Shown piece after piece: positions 1-9,929 of a DNA stretch of 64,000 nt; within the stretch, counting starts at the first letter, position 1; each line of letters begins with the position of its first letter. The notes below the pieces were generated by a model. It was not told where the DNA came from. It ran no database searches and worked only from the letters and a program-made list of their open reading frames with translations. The stretch lies in contig NZ_BOOZ01000041.1 in the NCBI RefSeq assembly GCF_016863495.1, forward strand, positions 1 through 64,000, given 5' to 3'. A program made the position numbers and the translations under genes. Source of the stretch: Micromonospora andamanensis. GTDB taxonomy: Bacteria; Actinomycetota; Actinomycetes; Mycobacteriales; Micromonosporaceae.

Positions 1-67
1 CCCTCTAAGTCACTTTCGCCCCGATTCGTCACTGCCACAACTGCATGATCGCGGGGATGGTGGGGGG

Positions 68-1129
68 TCAGGGGTGGGTGAGGGTTTTGGCGAGGAGTTC
101 GGCGATCTGGGCGGTGTTGAGGGCGGCGCCCTTACGGAGGTTGTCGCCGGTGACGAAGAAGTCGAGGGCCCGGGGGTCGTCGACGGCGCGGCGGATCCGA
201 CCGACCCAGGAGGGATCGGTGCCCACCGCGTCGATGGGCATCGGGAACTCGCCGGCCGCCGGATCGTCGACCACGATCACGCCGGGCGCGTTGCGCAGCA
301 CGCCACGGGCACCATCGGCGTCGATCTCGGTGGCGAAGACGGCGTGCACCGCGACCGAGTGGCCGGTCACCACCGGCACCCGTACGCAGGTGGCGGAGAC
401 CTTGAGGTCAGGCAACCCGAGGATCTTGCGCGACTCGTTGCGCATCTTCATCTCCTCGGACGACCAGCCACCGTCGGCGAGCGAGCCCGCCCAGGGGACC
501 ACGTTGAGCGCCAGCGGCGCGGGGAACGGGCCGAGGTCGTCGCCGACCGCCTGCCGCACGTCACCGGTACGAGAGCCGAGCAGCCGGTCGCCGGCGACCT
601 TGGCCAACTGGTCGTGCAGCGCGTCCGCACCGCCCTGACCAGCGCCGGAGACCGCCTGGTACGACGCGAGCACCAGTTCCCGCAGGCCGTACTGACGGTG
701 CAGCGGGGCGACCGCGACGATCATCGCGAGAGTGGTGCAGTTCGCGTTGGCGACGATGCCCCTGGGGCGGTTGCGCAACTGCTCCGGATTGATCTCGGGC
801 ACCACCAGGGGCACGTCGGGATCCATCCGGAAGGCTCCGGAGTTGTCCACCACGATGGCGCCGCGACTGACCGCGATGGGGGCCCAGTGGGCGGCGACCT
901 CATCCGGCACGTCGAACATCGCCACGTCGACGCCGTCGAGCGCCTCCTCGGTGAGGACCTGCACCGTGAGTTCCTCGCCCCGGCAGCGGACCTTGCGTCC
1001 GGCGGATCGTTCGGAGGCCAGCAGCCGGATCTCGCCCCACACGTTGCGCCGCCCGGTGAGCAGCTCACACATCACCGTGCCGACGGCCCCCGTCGCCCCG
1101 ACCACGGCCAGGGTGGGCAGCCCGGCCAC
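68..1129 (-). CDS. asd: Aspartate-semialdehyde dehydrogenase
   Basis: Reduces beta-aspartyl phosphate to aspartate semialdehyde with NADPH, the second step of the lysine/threonine/methionine/diaminopimelate pathway in the cytoplasm. The 353-residue length is normal for the family. The nucleotide-binding motif GATGAVG is at residues 11-17, the catalytic cysteine lies in NANCTT (C131), and a conserved histidine follows in VTGHSVAVH. It starts 5 bp after the stop of the aspartokinase gene, so the two form an operon, the usual ask-asd arrangement in actinobacteria. Function is secure from motifs and context. Confidence 0.96.
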   Translation of the reverse strand: MAGLPTLAVVGATGAVGTVMCELLTGRRNVWGEIRLLASERSAGRKVRCRGEELTVQVLTEEALDGVDVAMFDVPDEVAAHWAPIAVSRGAIVVDNSGAFRMDPDVPLVVPEINPEQLRNRPRGIVANANCTTLAMIVAVAPLHRQYGLRELVLASYQAVSGAGQGGADALHDQLAKVAGDRLLGSRTGDVRQAVGDDLGPFPAPLALNVVPWAGSLADGGWSSEEMKMRNESRKILGLPDLKVSATCVRVPVVTGHSVAVHAVFATEIDADGARGVLRNAPGVIVVDDPAAGEFPMPIDAVGTDPSWVGRIRRAVDDPRALDFFVTGDNLRKGAALNTAQIAELLAKTLTHP

Positions 1130-1134
1130 GCGCG

Positions 1135-2400
1135 CTACCGCCCCGTCCCCGCGTACACCACGGCTTCGGTGTCGCCGCCCAGGTCGAACGCTTCGTGGAT
1201 GGCCCGCACCGCCGCGTCGAGGTCGGTGTCCCGGCAGACCACCGAGACCCGGATCTCCGAGGTGGAGATCATCTCGATGTTCACCCCGGCCTGACCCAGC
1301 GCGGCGAAGAAGCCGGCGGCCACGCCGGGGTGCGACCGCATCCCCGCACCGATCAGCGAGACCTTGCCGACGTGGTCGTCGTAGAGCAGGCCCTTGAAGT
1401 TGACCGTCTCCTGGATCTTGCTCAGGGCGGCCATCGCGGTCGGACCGTCGGTCTTCGGCAGGGTGAAGGAGATGTCCGTGCGGCCGGTGCCCTCGGTGGA
1501 GACGTTCTGCACGATCATGTCAATGTTGATCTCGGCGCTCGCGACGGTGTCGAAGATGCTCGCGGCGGCACCAGGTTCGTCCGGCACCCCGACGATGGTG
1601 ATCTTGGCCTCGCTGCGGTCGTGGGCGACCCCGGTGATCAGTGCCTGCTCCACTGAGAGCTCCTCCATTGATCCGGTGACCATGGTGCCGGTGTTTGTCG
1701 AGTATGACGAGCGGACATGGATCGGCAGCCCGGCCCGCCGGGCGTACTCCACGCTACGCAGATGCAGCACCTTGGCCCCGCAGGCGGCCAGCTCCAGCAT
1801 CTCCTCGTAGGTGATCTGCCTGATGTGCCGGGCGTTCGGCACGATCCGCGGGTCGGCGGTGAACACGCCGTCCACGTCGGTGTAGATCTCGCAGACGTCC
1901 GCGCGCAGCGCCGCGGCCAGCGCCACGGCTGTGGTGTCCGAGCCACCCCGGCCGAGGGTGGTGACGTCCTTGGTGTCCTGCGACACGCCCTGGAAGCCGG
2001 CGACGATAACCACCGCACCCTCGTCCAGGGCGCCCTTGAGGCGACCCGGGGTGACGTCGATGATCCGCGCTCGGCCGTGCACCGACGTGGTGATCACGCC
2101 GGCCTGGGAACCGGTGAACGAGCGGGCTTCGTAGCCCAGGTTGTGGATCGCCATGGCGAGCAGCGCCATGGAGATCCGTTCGCCGGCGGTGAGGAGCATG
2201 TCCAGCTCCCGCCCGGGCGGCAACGGGCTCACCTGGTTGGCCAGGTCGAGCAGTTCATCTGTGGTGTCGCCCATCGCGGAGACCACCACGACCACGTCGT
2301 CGCCGGCCTTGCGGGCCGCGACGATGCGCTCCGCCACCCGCTTGATCCGCTCGGCGTTGGCGACGGAGGACCCGCCGTACTTCTGCACCACGAGTGCCAC
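1135..2400 (-). CDS. lysC: Aspartate kinase
   Basis: Phosphorylates aspartate to open the aspartate-family pathway. The 421 residues comprise an N-terminal kinase domain (KYGGSS at 7-12; TLGRGGSDT at about 148-156) and two C-terminal ACT domains that would carry feedback inhibition by lysine/threonine. The length equals that of the Corynebacterium enzyme. There the same gene also yields a separate beta subunit from an internal start, and a candidate here is Met245 (ATG at 1666-1668), just before the ACT domains. First gene of the lysC-asd operon. Confidence 0.96.
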   Translation of the reverse strand: MALVVQKYGGSSVANAERIKRVAERIVAARKAGDDVVVVVSAMGDTTDELLDLANQVSPLPPGRELDMLLTAGERISMALLAMAIHNLGYEARSFTGSQAGVITTSVHGRARIIDVTPGRLKGALDEGAVVIVAGFQGVSQDTKDVTTLGRGGSDTTAVALAAALRADVCEIYTDVDGVFTADPRIVPNARHIRQITYEEMLELAACGAKVLHLRSVEYARRAGLPIHVRSSYSTNTGTMVTGSMEELSVEQALITGVAHDRSEAKITIVGVPDEPGAAASIFDTVASAEINIDMIVQNVSTEGTGRTDISFTLPKTDGPTAMAALSKIQETVNFKGLLYDDHVGKVSLIGAGMRSHPGVAAGFFAALGQAGVNIEMISTSEIRVSVVCRDTDLDAAVRAIHEAFDLGGDTEAVVYAGTGR

Positions 2401-2622
2401 GACGGCGCACTCCCTCCCGGTTGCCCTGAGCGTGCCGACGCCGCCGGCACCGGGGCCGGCGGCGCGGGTCGGACGACCTCAGGGTATCGGGCGGCTCTGA
2501 CCGCCGGGTCAGGTGATCCCACGATCCGGCCCCCGGGCACGGCCGCAGTGGCCTGCGACACGCCGGAAACGCCAGCCTTTCCGGGGCTGTCCCGAACCCT
2601 GCCCAACACCCAGAATGACCGG

Positions 2623-3441
2623 GTGCCCGCCGCCCATCATCCGACCCGCCGTCTGACCGTCCCGCTGGCGCTCGCCGTGCCCGCGCTGCTCGCCGCCTGC
2701 TCGCCCGATCCGCCCACCGATCCCGCACCGCCGCCGACCGCCGCGCCACGTCCGGCCGGTCCGGACGCCGCCCGGGACGAGTTGGCCGCTGTCGCGGCCG
2801 CCGCCCAGGACCGTCACCTGGTCGCCAGATACACGTTGCGGGTGGACGGGGCCGCCGACCGCCTGATCGTCTTCACCAGCGCGAACGACGGCAGCTGGCG
2901 GGTGGATGTGCCGGGCGGTGCGCTCGGCGGCACCGCAGACATCACCCTGGCCGCCACCGCTGACGGGTTGTTCCAGTGCGGGCTGCCGTCGGCCACCCGA
3001 CCGGAACCGGCGACCTGCGTACGACTCGGCGAGCGGGACGACACGCTGCCCCGCCGGCTGGATCCCCGGGTGCAGCACCCGTTCACCGACTGGCTGGACG
3101 TGCTGACCGACCGACGCGCCCCGCTGTCGGTGTCGCCGGCCATGGCACCTGCCGAGGCGACAGGCGACTGCTACTCGGTGGAGACCACCGCTGCGTCGAT
3201 CAACCCACCACTTGACGTCGGAATCTACTGCTTCGACGCGGACGGCACCTCGACAGCGGTACGGGCGGCGTTCGGCACCCTGACGCTTGCCGCCCCGCCC
3301 GAGCCGGCCCCGGACACGGTGCACCTGCCCGGACCGGTGGTCGAGGGTGAGCCGCTGGGCATGGAGGCACCGCCGGTGGACCCGTCCACCTCGGCCGACA
3401 CCGATCCGACCGACCCGGACCTGTACGCGGGAACGCCCTGA
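2623..3441 (+). CDS. Putative lipoprotein, function unknown
   Basis: The GTG start is chosen because it puts a complete lipoprotein signal at the N terminus: basic residues, a hydrophobic stretch, then LLAAC as the lipobox, followed by a Pro/Asp-rich linker. The 272-aa product would be anchored outside the membrane. The body is beta-rich and I recognise no catalytic motif. Its general layout recalls actinobacterial lipoproteins of unknown function. It is divergent from lysC, with about 220 bp between them. The open frame continues upstream through lysC antisense, which is an artefact of high GC. Confidence 0.75.
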   Translation: MPAAHHPTRRLTVPLALAVPALLAACSPDPPTDPAPPPTAAPRPAGPDAARDELAAVAAAAQDRHLVARYTLRVDGAADRLIVFTSANDGSWRVDVPGGALGGTADITLAATADGLFQCGLPSATRPEPATCVRLGERDDTLPRRLDPRVQHPFTDWLDVLTDRRAPLSVSPAMAPAEATGDCYSVETTAASINPPLDVGIYCFDADGTSTAVRAAFGTLTLAAPPEPAPDTVHLPGPVVEGEPLGMEAPPVDPSTSADTDPTDPDLYAGTP

Positions 3442-3524
3442 GACTGATCCCGTTACGGGTGTTTTCGACCACATTCGTCCACCCTCGTTCGGGGGTCAAA
3501 ACGCCCATACGGGACGCTCTACGC

Positions 3525-4073
3525 ATGACCGACCTCACTCCGCTGCTCGCCTTCCGCTGGAGTCCCCGCTCCTTCGACCCGATCGCGGAGTTGACCCCGG
3601 CCGAGGTGACGACCCTGCTGGAGGCGGCACGCTGGGCACCGTCGGTCGACAACCGGCAGCCCTGGCGGTTCGCCGTCGGGCACCGCGAGGACGAGACCTT
3701 CAAGCGGATCCTGGTCAACCTGCCGGCCACCGAACAGCGATGGGCCGGGCGGGCCAGCGTCCTGCTGCTCGCCGCGTACCACGCCACCGGCAACCCGTTC
3801 GCGGCGTACGACCTGGGTCAGGCGGTGGCCCACCTGACCGTGCAGGCCACCGCGCTGGGGCTGCACGTGCGCCAGGTGGCCGATCTCGACCGGGTCGGCC
3901 TGGTCGCCGACCTCGATCTACCCGCCGACGTGCGACCGTACGTGGTGACGGCGGTCGGCCAACTCGGCGACCCGTTCAGCCTCCCGGCCGACCTGTTGGT
4001 CCACGAGACGTCGCTACGGCACCGCCGGCCACTTGCCGAACTGCTTCTGAGCTGCTCGAACAGCTCGACCTGA
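3525..4073 (+). CDS. Nitroreductase-family protein
   Basis: A 182-aa protein with the nitroreductase fold signature: RWSPRSFDP near the N terminus (the R-S-R type FMN phosphate contact), then AARWAPSVDNRQPWRF, and a helix AVAHLTVQATALGLH typical of the dimer interface. Members bind FMN and reduce nitro compounds, quinones or related substrates with NAD(P)H; the natural substrate cannot be read here. ATG3525 is chosen because homologous sequence begins here, although the frame is open further upstream. It ends about 80 bp before the leuA leader. Confidence 0.85.
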   Translation: MTDLTPLLAFRWSPRSFDPIAELTPAEVTTLLEAARWAPSVDNRQPWRFAVGHREDETFKRILVNLPATEQRWAGRASVLLLAAYHATGNPFAAYDLGQAVAHLTVQATALGLHVRQVADLDRVGLVADLDLPADVRPYVVTAVGQLGDPFSLPADLLVHETSLRHRRPLAELLLSCSNSST

Positions 4074-4152
4074 GGGCACATCTGCGAGCCTCGTCCCAAA
4101 TTCCGGACGAGCCTTCCCAGACCTGACTCCCATCACGTAGTGTCACTCTGTC

Positions 4153-4197
4153 ATGTGGCAGGCGCACCTTCTCCTTGGTCGCCGCGACGGGGCCTGA
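4153..4197 (+). CDS. leuA leader peptide (predicted)
   Basis: A 14-codon ORF encoding MWQAHLLLGRRDGA. Codons 6-8 are CTT-CTC-CTT, three leucines in a row, two of them written with CTT, which is rare in this GC-rich genome. It lies 112 bp upstream of leuA on the same strand, and its end overlaps the left arm of a hairpin. A leucine-codon run before leuA is the established sign of ribosome-mediated attenuation: scarce Leu-tRNA stalls the ribosome and favours leuA expression. No strong Shine-Dalgarno sequence is visible, so its translation is inferred. Confidence 0.78.
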   Translation: MWQAHLLLGRRDGA

Positions 4198-4217
4198 CGG
4201 CCGGCACCTCGTCGCGG
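4182..4217 (+). promoter_or_regulatory. Hairpin at the end of the leuA leader ORF (candidate attenuator)
   Basis: Positions 4182-4192 pair with 4207-4217 over 11 bp, including one G-U, around a 14-nt loop. The left arm covers the last codons of the leader ORF, so a ribosome at the stop codon or stalled on the Leu codons would change its folding. There is no U-tract after it, so it is not a plain terminator. Competing downstream structures could not be resolved by eye. Confidence 0.6.
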
Positions 4218-4309
4218 AGTCGAACCGCGCCGCCAGCATTCCCGGACAGTCCTCGGCCTCGCTGCCGACCTCCATCGCTGACGTCACATGACCACGGGAG
4301 AACTCCGCC

Positions 4310-6067
4310 ATGGCTCACCCAGCCGGCACCACCGACATCGACTCCGATCCGTTCGCGCGCCAGCGTCCGAGCCGGATGCCGTACGCCCGCTACCAGCCGT
4401 ACCGGCAACAGTTCCGGATCGACCTGCCCGACCGCACCTGGCCGACCCGACACGTCGAGGCGGCCCCGCGCTGGTGCGCTGTCGACCTGCGGGACGGTAA
4501 CCAGGCGCTCATCGACCCGATGTCACCCGAGCGCAAGCGCCGGATGTTCCAACTGCTGGTGCAGATGGGTTACAAGGAGATCGAGGTCGGCTTCCCGTCG
4601 GCCAGCCAGACCGACTACGACTTCGTCCGACAGCTGATCGAGCAGGATCTGATCCCCGAGGACGTCACAATCCAGGTGCTGACCCAGTGCCGGGAGCACC
4701 TGATCGACCGCACCTTCGAGTCGCTGCGCGGGGCCCGCCGGGCGATCGTGCACTTCTACAACTCGACCTCCACCCTGCAACGTCGGGTGGTGTTCGGGCT
4801 GGACCGCGACGGCATCACCGACATCGCCACAAGCGGTGCCCGGCTCTGCCAGAAGTACGCCGAGATCCACACCCCGGACACCGAGATCTTCTACGAGTAC
4901 TCGCCGGAGTCCTACACCGGCACGGAGCTGGAGTACGCGCTGGAGGTGTGCGCGAAGGTCATCGAGGTGGTCGACCCCACCCCGGACCGCAAGCTGATCA
5001 TCAACCTGCCGGCCACCGTCGAGATGGCCATGCCCAACGTGTACGCCGACTCGATCGAGTGGATGCACCGGCACCTGCCCGGCCGCGACAGCCTGGTGCT
5101 CAGCCTGCACCCGCACAACGACAGGGGCACCGGGGTGGCCGCCGCCGAGCTGGGTCTGCTGGCCGGCGCCGACCGGATCGAGGGCTGCCTGTTCGGCAAC
5201 GGCGAGCGCACCGGCAACGTCGACCTGGTCACCCTGGGGCTCAACCTGTTCTCCCAGGGCATCGACCCGATGATCGACTTCTCCGACATCGACGAGATCA
5301 AGCGGGCCGTCGAGTACTGCAACCAGTTGCCTGTGCACGAGCGCCACCCGTACGCCGGCGACCTGGTCTACACCGCCTTCTCCGGCTCCCACCAGGACGC
5401 CATCAACAAGGGGTTCACCGCGTTGGAGGCCGACGCGGCGGCGGCCGGGGTGCCCGTCGACGAGTTCACCTGGGCGGTGCCGTACCTGCCGATCGACCCG
5501 AAGGACCTGGGCCGCAGCTACGAGGCGGTGATCCGGGTCAACTCGCAGTCCGGCAAGGGCGGCGTCGCGTACATCATGAAGACCGAGCACCAGCTCGACC
5601 TGCCCCGCCGGCTCCAGATCGAGTTCTCCGGCGTGGTCCAGCAGGTGACCGACCACGACGGCGGTGAGGTCGACCCGACCACCATGTGGCAGATCTTCGC
5701 CGGTCAGTACCTGCTCGACCACCAGCGCGACCCGTCGGTGGCCCTGTCCGAGTACGCGATAGGCACCGCCGACGGAAAGGTCGAGATCACCGCACAGGTC
5801 CACACCGGCGGCGAGTCCCGTTCGATCACCGCGATCGGCAACGGTCCGATCGACGCGTACGTCAACGCGCTCGGTTCGGCCGGGGTGAGCGTACGCGTGC
5901 TCGACTACCACGAGCACGCGCTCTCCTCCGGCGGTGACGCGCAGGCCGCCGCGTATGTCGAGTGCGAGGTGCAGGGGCGCACGGTCTGGGGTGTCGGGAT
6001 GGACGCCAACATCGTCACCGCCTCCGTCAAGGCGGTCACCAGCGCCGTCAACCGCGCCCGCGGCTGA
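4310..6067 (+). CDS. leuA: 2-isopropylmalate synthase
   Basis: Condenses acetyl-CoA with 2-ketoisovalerate, the committed step of leucine synthesis. The 585-aa product has the long N-terminal extension of the actinobacterial/class II form. It has the DRE-TIM motif region DLRDGNQ (59-65, metal and substrate binding), the metal ligands HPHND at about 267, GNGERTGN, and a C-terminal LeuA regulatory domain (from about 440) that senses leucine. The start has a GGGAG element about 10 nt upstream. Transcription or translation is probably controlled by the leader at 4153-4217. A strong palindrome follows the stop codon. Confidence 0.97.
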   Translation: MAHPAGTTDIDSDPFARQRPSRMPYARYQPYRQQFRIDLPDRTWPTRHVEAAPRWCAVDLRDGNQALIDPMSPERKRRMFQLLVQMGYKEIEVGFPSASQTDYDFVRQLIEQDLIPEDVTIQVLTQCREHLIDRTFESLRGARRAIVHFYNSTSTLQRRVVFGLDRDGITDIATSGARLCQKYAEIHTPDTEIFYEYSPESYTGTELEYALEVCAKVIEVVDPTPDRKLIINLPATVEMAMPNVYADSIEWMHRHLPGRDSLVLSLHPHNDRGTGVAAAELGLLAGADRIEGCLFGNGERTGNVDLVTLGLNLFSQGIDPMIDFSDIDEIKRAVEYCNQLPVHERHPYAGDLVYTAFSGSHQDAINKGFTALEADAAAAGVPVDEFTWAVPYLPIDPKDLGRSYEAVIRVNSQSGKGGVAYIMKTEHQLDLPRRLQIEFSGVVQQVTDHDGGEVDPTTMWQIFAGQYLLDHQRDPSVALSEYAIGTADGKVEITAQVHTGGESRSITAIGNGPIDAYVNALGSAGVSVRVLDYHEHALSSGGDAQAAAYVECEVQGRTVWGVGMDANIVTASVKAVTSAVNRARG

Positions 6068-6077
6068 GCCGACAGGC

Positions 6078-6103
6078 AGGGCCCCGCACCGGTGCGGGGC
6101 CCT
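6078..6103. terminator. Bidirectional terminator between leuA and the MFS gene
   Basis: A perfect 26-bp palindrome of G and C runs sits between the convergent stop codons of leuA (6067) and the exporter gene (6107-6109). It can act on both strands and lacks a U-tract, as is common in actinobacteria. Confidence 0.85.
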
Positions 6104-6106
6104 CCG

Positions 6107-7579
6107 TCATCTCGGTGTGGAGACCGGCAGCGAGTGGCAGGGCTGGGCCGGCGGCGGCCGACGGGCCGGGCGGCGTACCAGCAGGGCGGCGGTGACTGCC
6201 CCGGCCAGCAGCAGACCGGCGCACCAGAGCAGCGCGCCACGGTAGGCGGCGGTGAGTTCGGCGGGTTGTTCGTACCCGGTGCCGGTGAGCCCGACAAGCA
6301 ACGGCAGGGCAGCCACCGCGAGCAGCCCACCGACCCGCGAGGCGGCGTTGTTGAAGCCGCTGGCCACGCCCGCGAATCGGTCCTCGACGGCGGCCAGCAC
6401 CGAGGCGGTCAGCGGCGCCACGACAAGGGTCAGCCCGGCCCCGAAGATCGCCACCCCGGGCAGCACCTGCCGCCAGTACGACGCCCCCGGCTCGACCTCG
6501 CGCAGCATCAGCAGCCCGACGGCGGCCAGCACCGGTCCGACGGTCAGCGGCAACCGGGGCCCGATCCTCGTCGACAGCGCACCGGTGAGCGGCGAGCCGA
6601 CCAGCAGCAGCAGCGTCATCGGCAGCAACGCGAGGCCGGTGAGCAGGGCCGACCAGCCGATCACGTTCTGCAGGTACACGGCGATGAAGAAGGTGAATCC
6701 GCCGAGGGCTGCGTAGACCAGCACGGTGAAGAAGTTCAACACCGAGAACAACCGGCTGCCGAACAGGCCGGTGGGCAGCATCGCGGTGTCCCCACGACGC
6801 CGCTCCAGGAACACGAACGCCACTGCGGCGGCCACCCCGATCAGGGCCGCCGCCACCACCGCCGGCGAGTGCAGACCCCGACCGGGCGCGTCGACGAGCG
6901 CGTACGTGACACCGGCCAGGGCGAGTGCGCCGAGCAGCGCACCGGCCACGTCGAACTGACGGGCGCCCCGTTTCCGGGACGCGTTCTCGTCCCGGCTCTC
7001 CGGAACCCAGCGGAGCGTCGCCAGCACGACGAGCACCGCCAGTGGCACGTTCAGGAAGAAGATCCACCGCCAGGAGAGCGCGTCGATCAGCCAGCCGCCG
7101 ATGAACGGACCGAGCGCGGTGGAGACGCCGGACAGCCCCGACCAGGCGCCGATCGTCTTCGCCCGGTCGTCGGGATGGAAGCTCGCCTGGAGCAACGCCA
7201 GCGAGCCCGGGGTGAGCAGGGCACCCCCGGCACCCTGGAGGAACCGCGCCGCCACCAGCCAGTCGGTACGCAGCGCCAGCCCGCAGAGGATGGAGGCCGC
7301 GGTGAACCAGACGACGCCGAGCAGGAATATCCGTCGACGTCCGAAGCGGTCACCGAGCGCCCCACCGAGCAGGACGAACGCGGCAAGTGTCAACAGGTAG
7401 CCGTTGATGGTCCACTGGAGACCCGACACCGACGCGTCGAGTTCGGCACCGAGGCGGGGCAGCGCCACGTTGACCACGGTGCTGTCCAGGAAGACCATGC
7501 CGGAGGCCAGCACGGCGGCGGCCAGGGTGCCCCGGCCGGCGCTGCTGCGCAGGCGGAGAGCGGACGAGGGTTCGGCCAT
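6107..7579 (-). CDS. MFS drug exporter (DHA2/EmrB-QacA type)
   Basis: A 490-aa integral membrane protein with about 14 predicted transmembrane segments. The first membrane segment carries FLDSTVVNVALP and is followed by LQWTINGY, the N-terminal signature of 14-TM proton-driven drug exporters; the inter-helix motif GDRFGRRR follows, and GGWLIDALSWRWIF is characteristic of motif C and its surroundings. It probably exports hydrophobic drugs or metabolites; the substrate is unknown. ATG7579 starts directly before the conserved region. An in-frame ATG at 7603 would add 8 residues. Confidence 0.9.
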   Translation of the reverse strand: MAEPSSALRLRSSAGRGTLAAAVLASGMVFLDSTVVNVALPRLGAELDASVSGLQWTINGYLLTLAAFVLLGGALGDRFGRRRIFLLGVVWFTAASILCGLALRTDWLVAARFLQGAGGALLTPGSLALLQASFHPDDRAKTIGAWSGLSGVSTALGPFIGGWLIDALSWRWIFFLNVPLAVLVVLATLRWVPESRDENASRKRGARQFDVAGALLGALALAGVTYALVDAPGRGLHSPAVVAAALIGVAAAVAFVFLERRRGDTAMLPTGLFGSRLFSVLNFFTVLVYAALGGFTFFIAVYLQNVIGWSALLTGLALLPMTLLLLVGSPLTGALSTRIGPRLPLTVGPVLAAVGLLMLREVEPGASYWRQVLPGVAIFGAGLTLVVAPLTASVLAAVEDRFAGVASGFNNAASRVGGLLAVAALPLLVGLTGTGYEQPAELTAAYRGALLWCAGLLLAGAVTAALLVRRPARRPPPAQPCHSLPVSTPR

Positions 7580-7687
7580 GGTTACCAATCTGCCGTGCGC
7601 CATCCGTCAGACACCACGAAACGCCGAAACCCTGGCCGGGTACTGTGCGGGATCGCCGGAAGCCCGCAAGCTGGAGAGGTGTCGTCT

Positions 7688-8347
7688 GTGCGTACCAGAT
7701 CAGGATCGCGCGCCCTGGGGGCGCTGGCGCTCGTCGCGGCGCTGACCCTCGGCGCGGCCGGCTGCGTCCCGCTTGAGGAGGAGCCGGTCACGCCGCCGAG
7801 CGGCGGCGGCAATATCAACCAGATGCTCTCCGAGCTGACCGTCGCCGAAGCGGGATCGATGCGCGGCTACAGCCGCAACCGCTTCTCGCACTGGCGCAAG
7901 ACCGGCCAGAACTGCGATGTCCGGGACACCGTGCTGGAACGCGACGGCAAGGACATCGAGCACTCCGGCTGCAACGTGGTCGGTGGGCGGTGGGAGAGCG
8001 TCTACGACGGACGTACCTTCACCGACCCCTCCGACGTGGACATCGACCACATGGTCCCGCTCGCCAACGCCTGGCGCTCCGGTGCCGACGAATGGGACGA
8101 CTCGAAGCGCAGCGACTTCGCCAACGACCTCGACCGACCGCAGCTGTTCGCGGTTTCCGCGTCCTCCAACCGGGCAAAGGGTGACCAGGACCCGTCCCAG
8201 TGGAAGCCATCAAACCGGTCATACTGGTGTCAATATGCCGGGGACTGGGTGGCGGTTAAGCACCACTGGCAGCTGACGGTGACAAGTGCCGAGCAGGCCG
8301 AGCTGGCCGACATGTTGGAGGGCTGCACATGGGAGAGCAAGCCGTAA
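7688..8347 (+). CDS. Secreted HNH-type nuclease lipoprotein (DUF1524/GmrSD C-terminal-like)
   Basis: A 219-aa product. GTG7688 is preceded by GGAGAGG at 7673-7679 with 8-nt spacing. Residues 1-27 form a signal peptide ending in a lipobox (GAAGC). The body has VDIDHMVPLANAWRSGA, followed by a conserved NDLDRPQLF and SNRAKGDQDPSQW. In this family the D-H pair and the later Asn/Lys are the beta-beta-alpha-metal active site. It would therefore be a DNA or RNA endonuclease on the outer surface, acting in nutrient scavenging, competition or DNA turnover. The family is common in actinobacteria, but the biological role is not established. Confidence 0.85.
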   Translation: MRTRSGSRALGALALVAALTLGAAGCVPLEEEPVTPPSGGGNINQMLSELTVAEAGSMRGYSRNRFSHWRKTGQNCDVRDTVLERDGKDIEHSGCNVVGGRWESVYDGRTFTDPSDVDIDHMVPLANAWRSGADEWDDSKRSDFANDLDRPQLFAVSASSNRAKGDQDPSQWKPSNRSYWCQYAGDWVAVKHHWQLTVTSAEQAELADMLEGCTWESKP

Positions 8348-8775
8348 CCGGCGCCGACGGTGCCCCGGCGCCGGAACGCGCGCCGGACCCCGGCGGCGAG
8401 GACGCGGCGGCCGCCACCGGCAGCCCCGGCCCGGCCACCGCCGGGATGACCGCCGACGGTGCCGCGGCGGGCGCGGTGGAGGTGCCCGGTGCGGGGATGA
8501 CCGCCGACGCCGGTGGTGCCACCGGCCCGCAGAGCCGGACCACGGACATCGTGCCCGGCCCGGGCGGGGTGATGACCGACGAGGTCGGCGTGGTCACCGG
8601 GGAGCTGACCCTGCGCACCGACCTCGCCGACGGGCGGGTCAGCCTGCATGTGCAGTACAAGGACGCCGACGAGTGGTACGCGGTCACCGGCGGCAGCGCG
8701 CCGTTGGCCGACGCCGCCGGCCTGGACGCGGTGCACGGCATCGCCGTCGGCCTGCTGCACCGCCCGGAAGGCTGA
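8329..8775 (+). CDS. Hypothetical protein coupled to the nuclease gene
   Basis: A 148-aa protein whose ATG lies 19 bp inside the nuclease gene, with GGAGGG at 8317-8322. The overlap implies coupled translation. The first 85 residues are Ala/Gly/Pro-rich and contain imperfect copies of GMTAD (GMTADGAA, GMTADAGG, GVMTDEVG), so they are probably disordered. The C-terminal 60 residues are a compact alpha/beta domain (LTLRTDLADGRVSLHVQYKD...). No signal peptide or helix pair is seen. It could be a cytoplasmic partner or inhibitor of the nuclease, but that is only suggested by the coupling. Confidence 0.7.
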   Translation: MGEQAVTGADGAPAPERAPDPGGEDAAAATGSPGPATAGMTADGAAAGAVEVPGAGMTADAGGATGPQSRTTDIVPGPGGVMTDEVGVVTGELTLRTDLADGRVSLHVQYKDADEWYAVTGGSAPLADAAGLDAVHGIAVGLLHRPEG

Positions 8776-8795
8776 TCGCGCTGTCGCGGACCTGG

Positions 8796-8824
8796 TCCGG
8801 GCCCCGCGTCAGCCGGGGCCCGGA
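8796..8824. terminator. Bidirectional terminator
   Basis: An 11-bp GC stem (8796-8806 with 8814-8824) and 7-nt loop lie between the convergent ends of the 148-aa protein gene and the ABC operon. It ends 2 bp before the operon's last stop codon. Confidence 0.8.
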
Positions 8825-8825
8825 T

Positions 8826-9925
<1,100 letters not shown>

Positions 9926-9929
<4 letters not shown>

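Noticed and set aside
6092..7687. Upstream extension of the nuclease reading frame through the MFS gene
   Set aside because: The true start is fixed by a ribosome-binding site and lipoprotein signal at 7688; the upstream part is antisense to an exporter gene.
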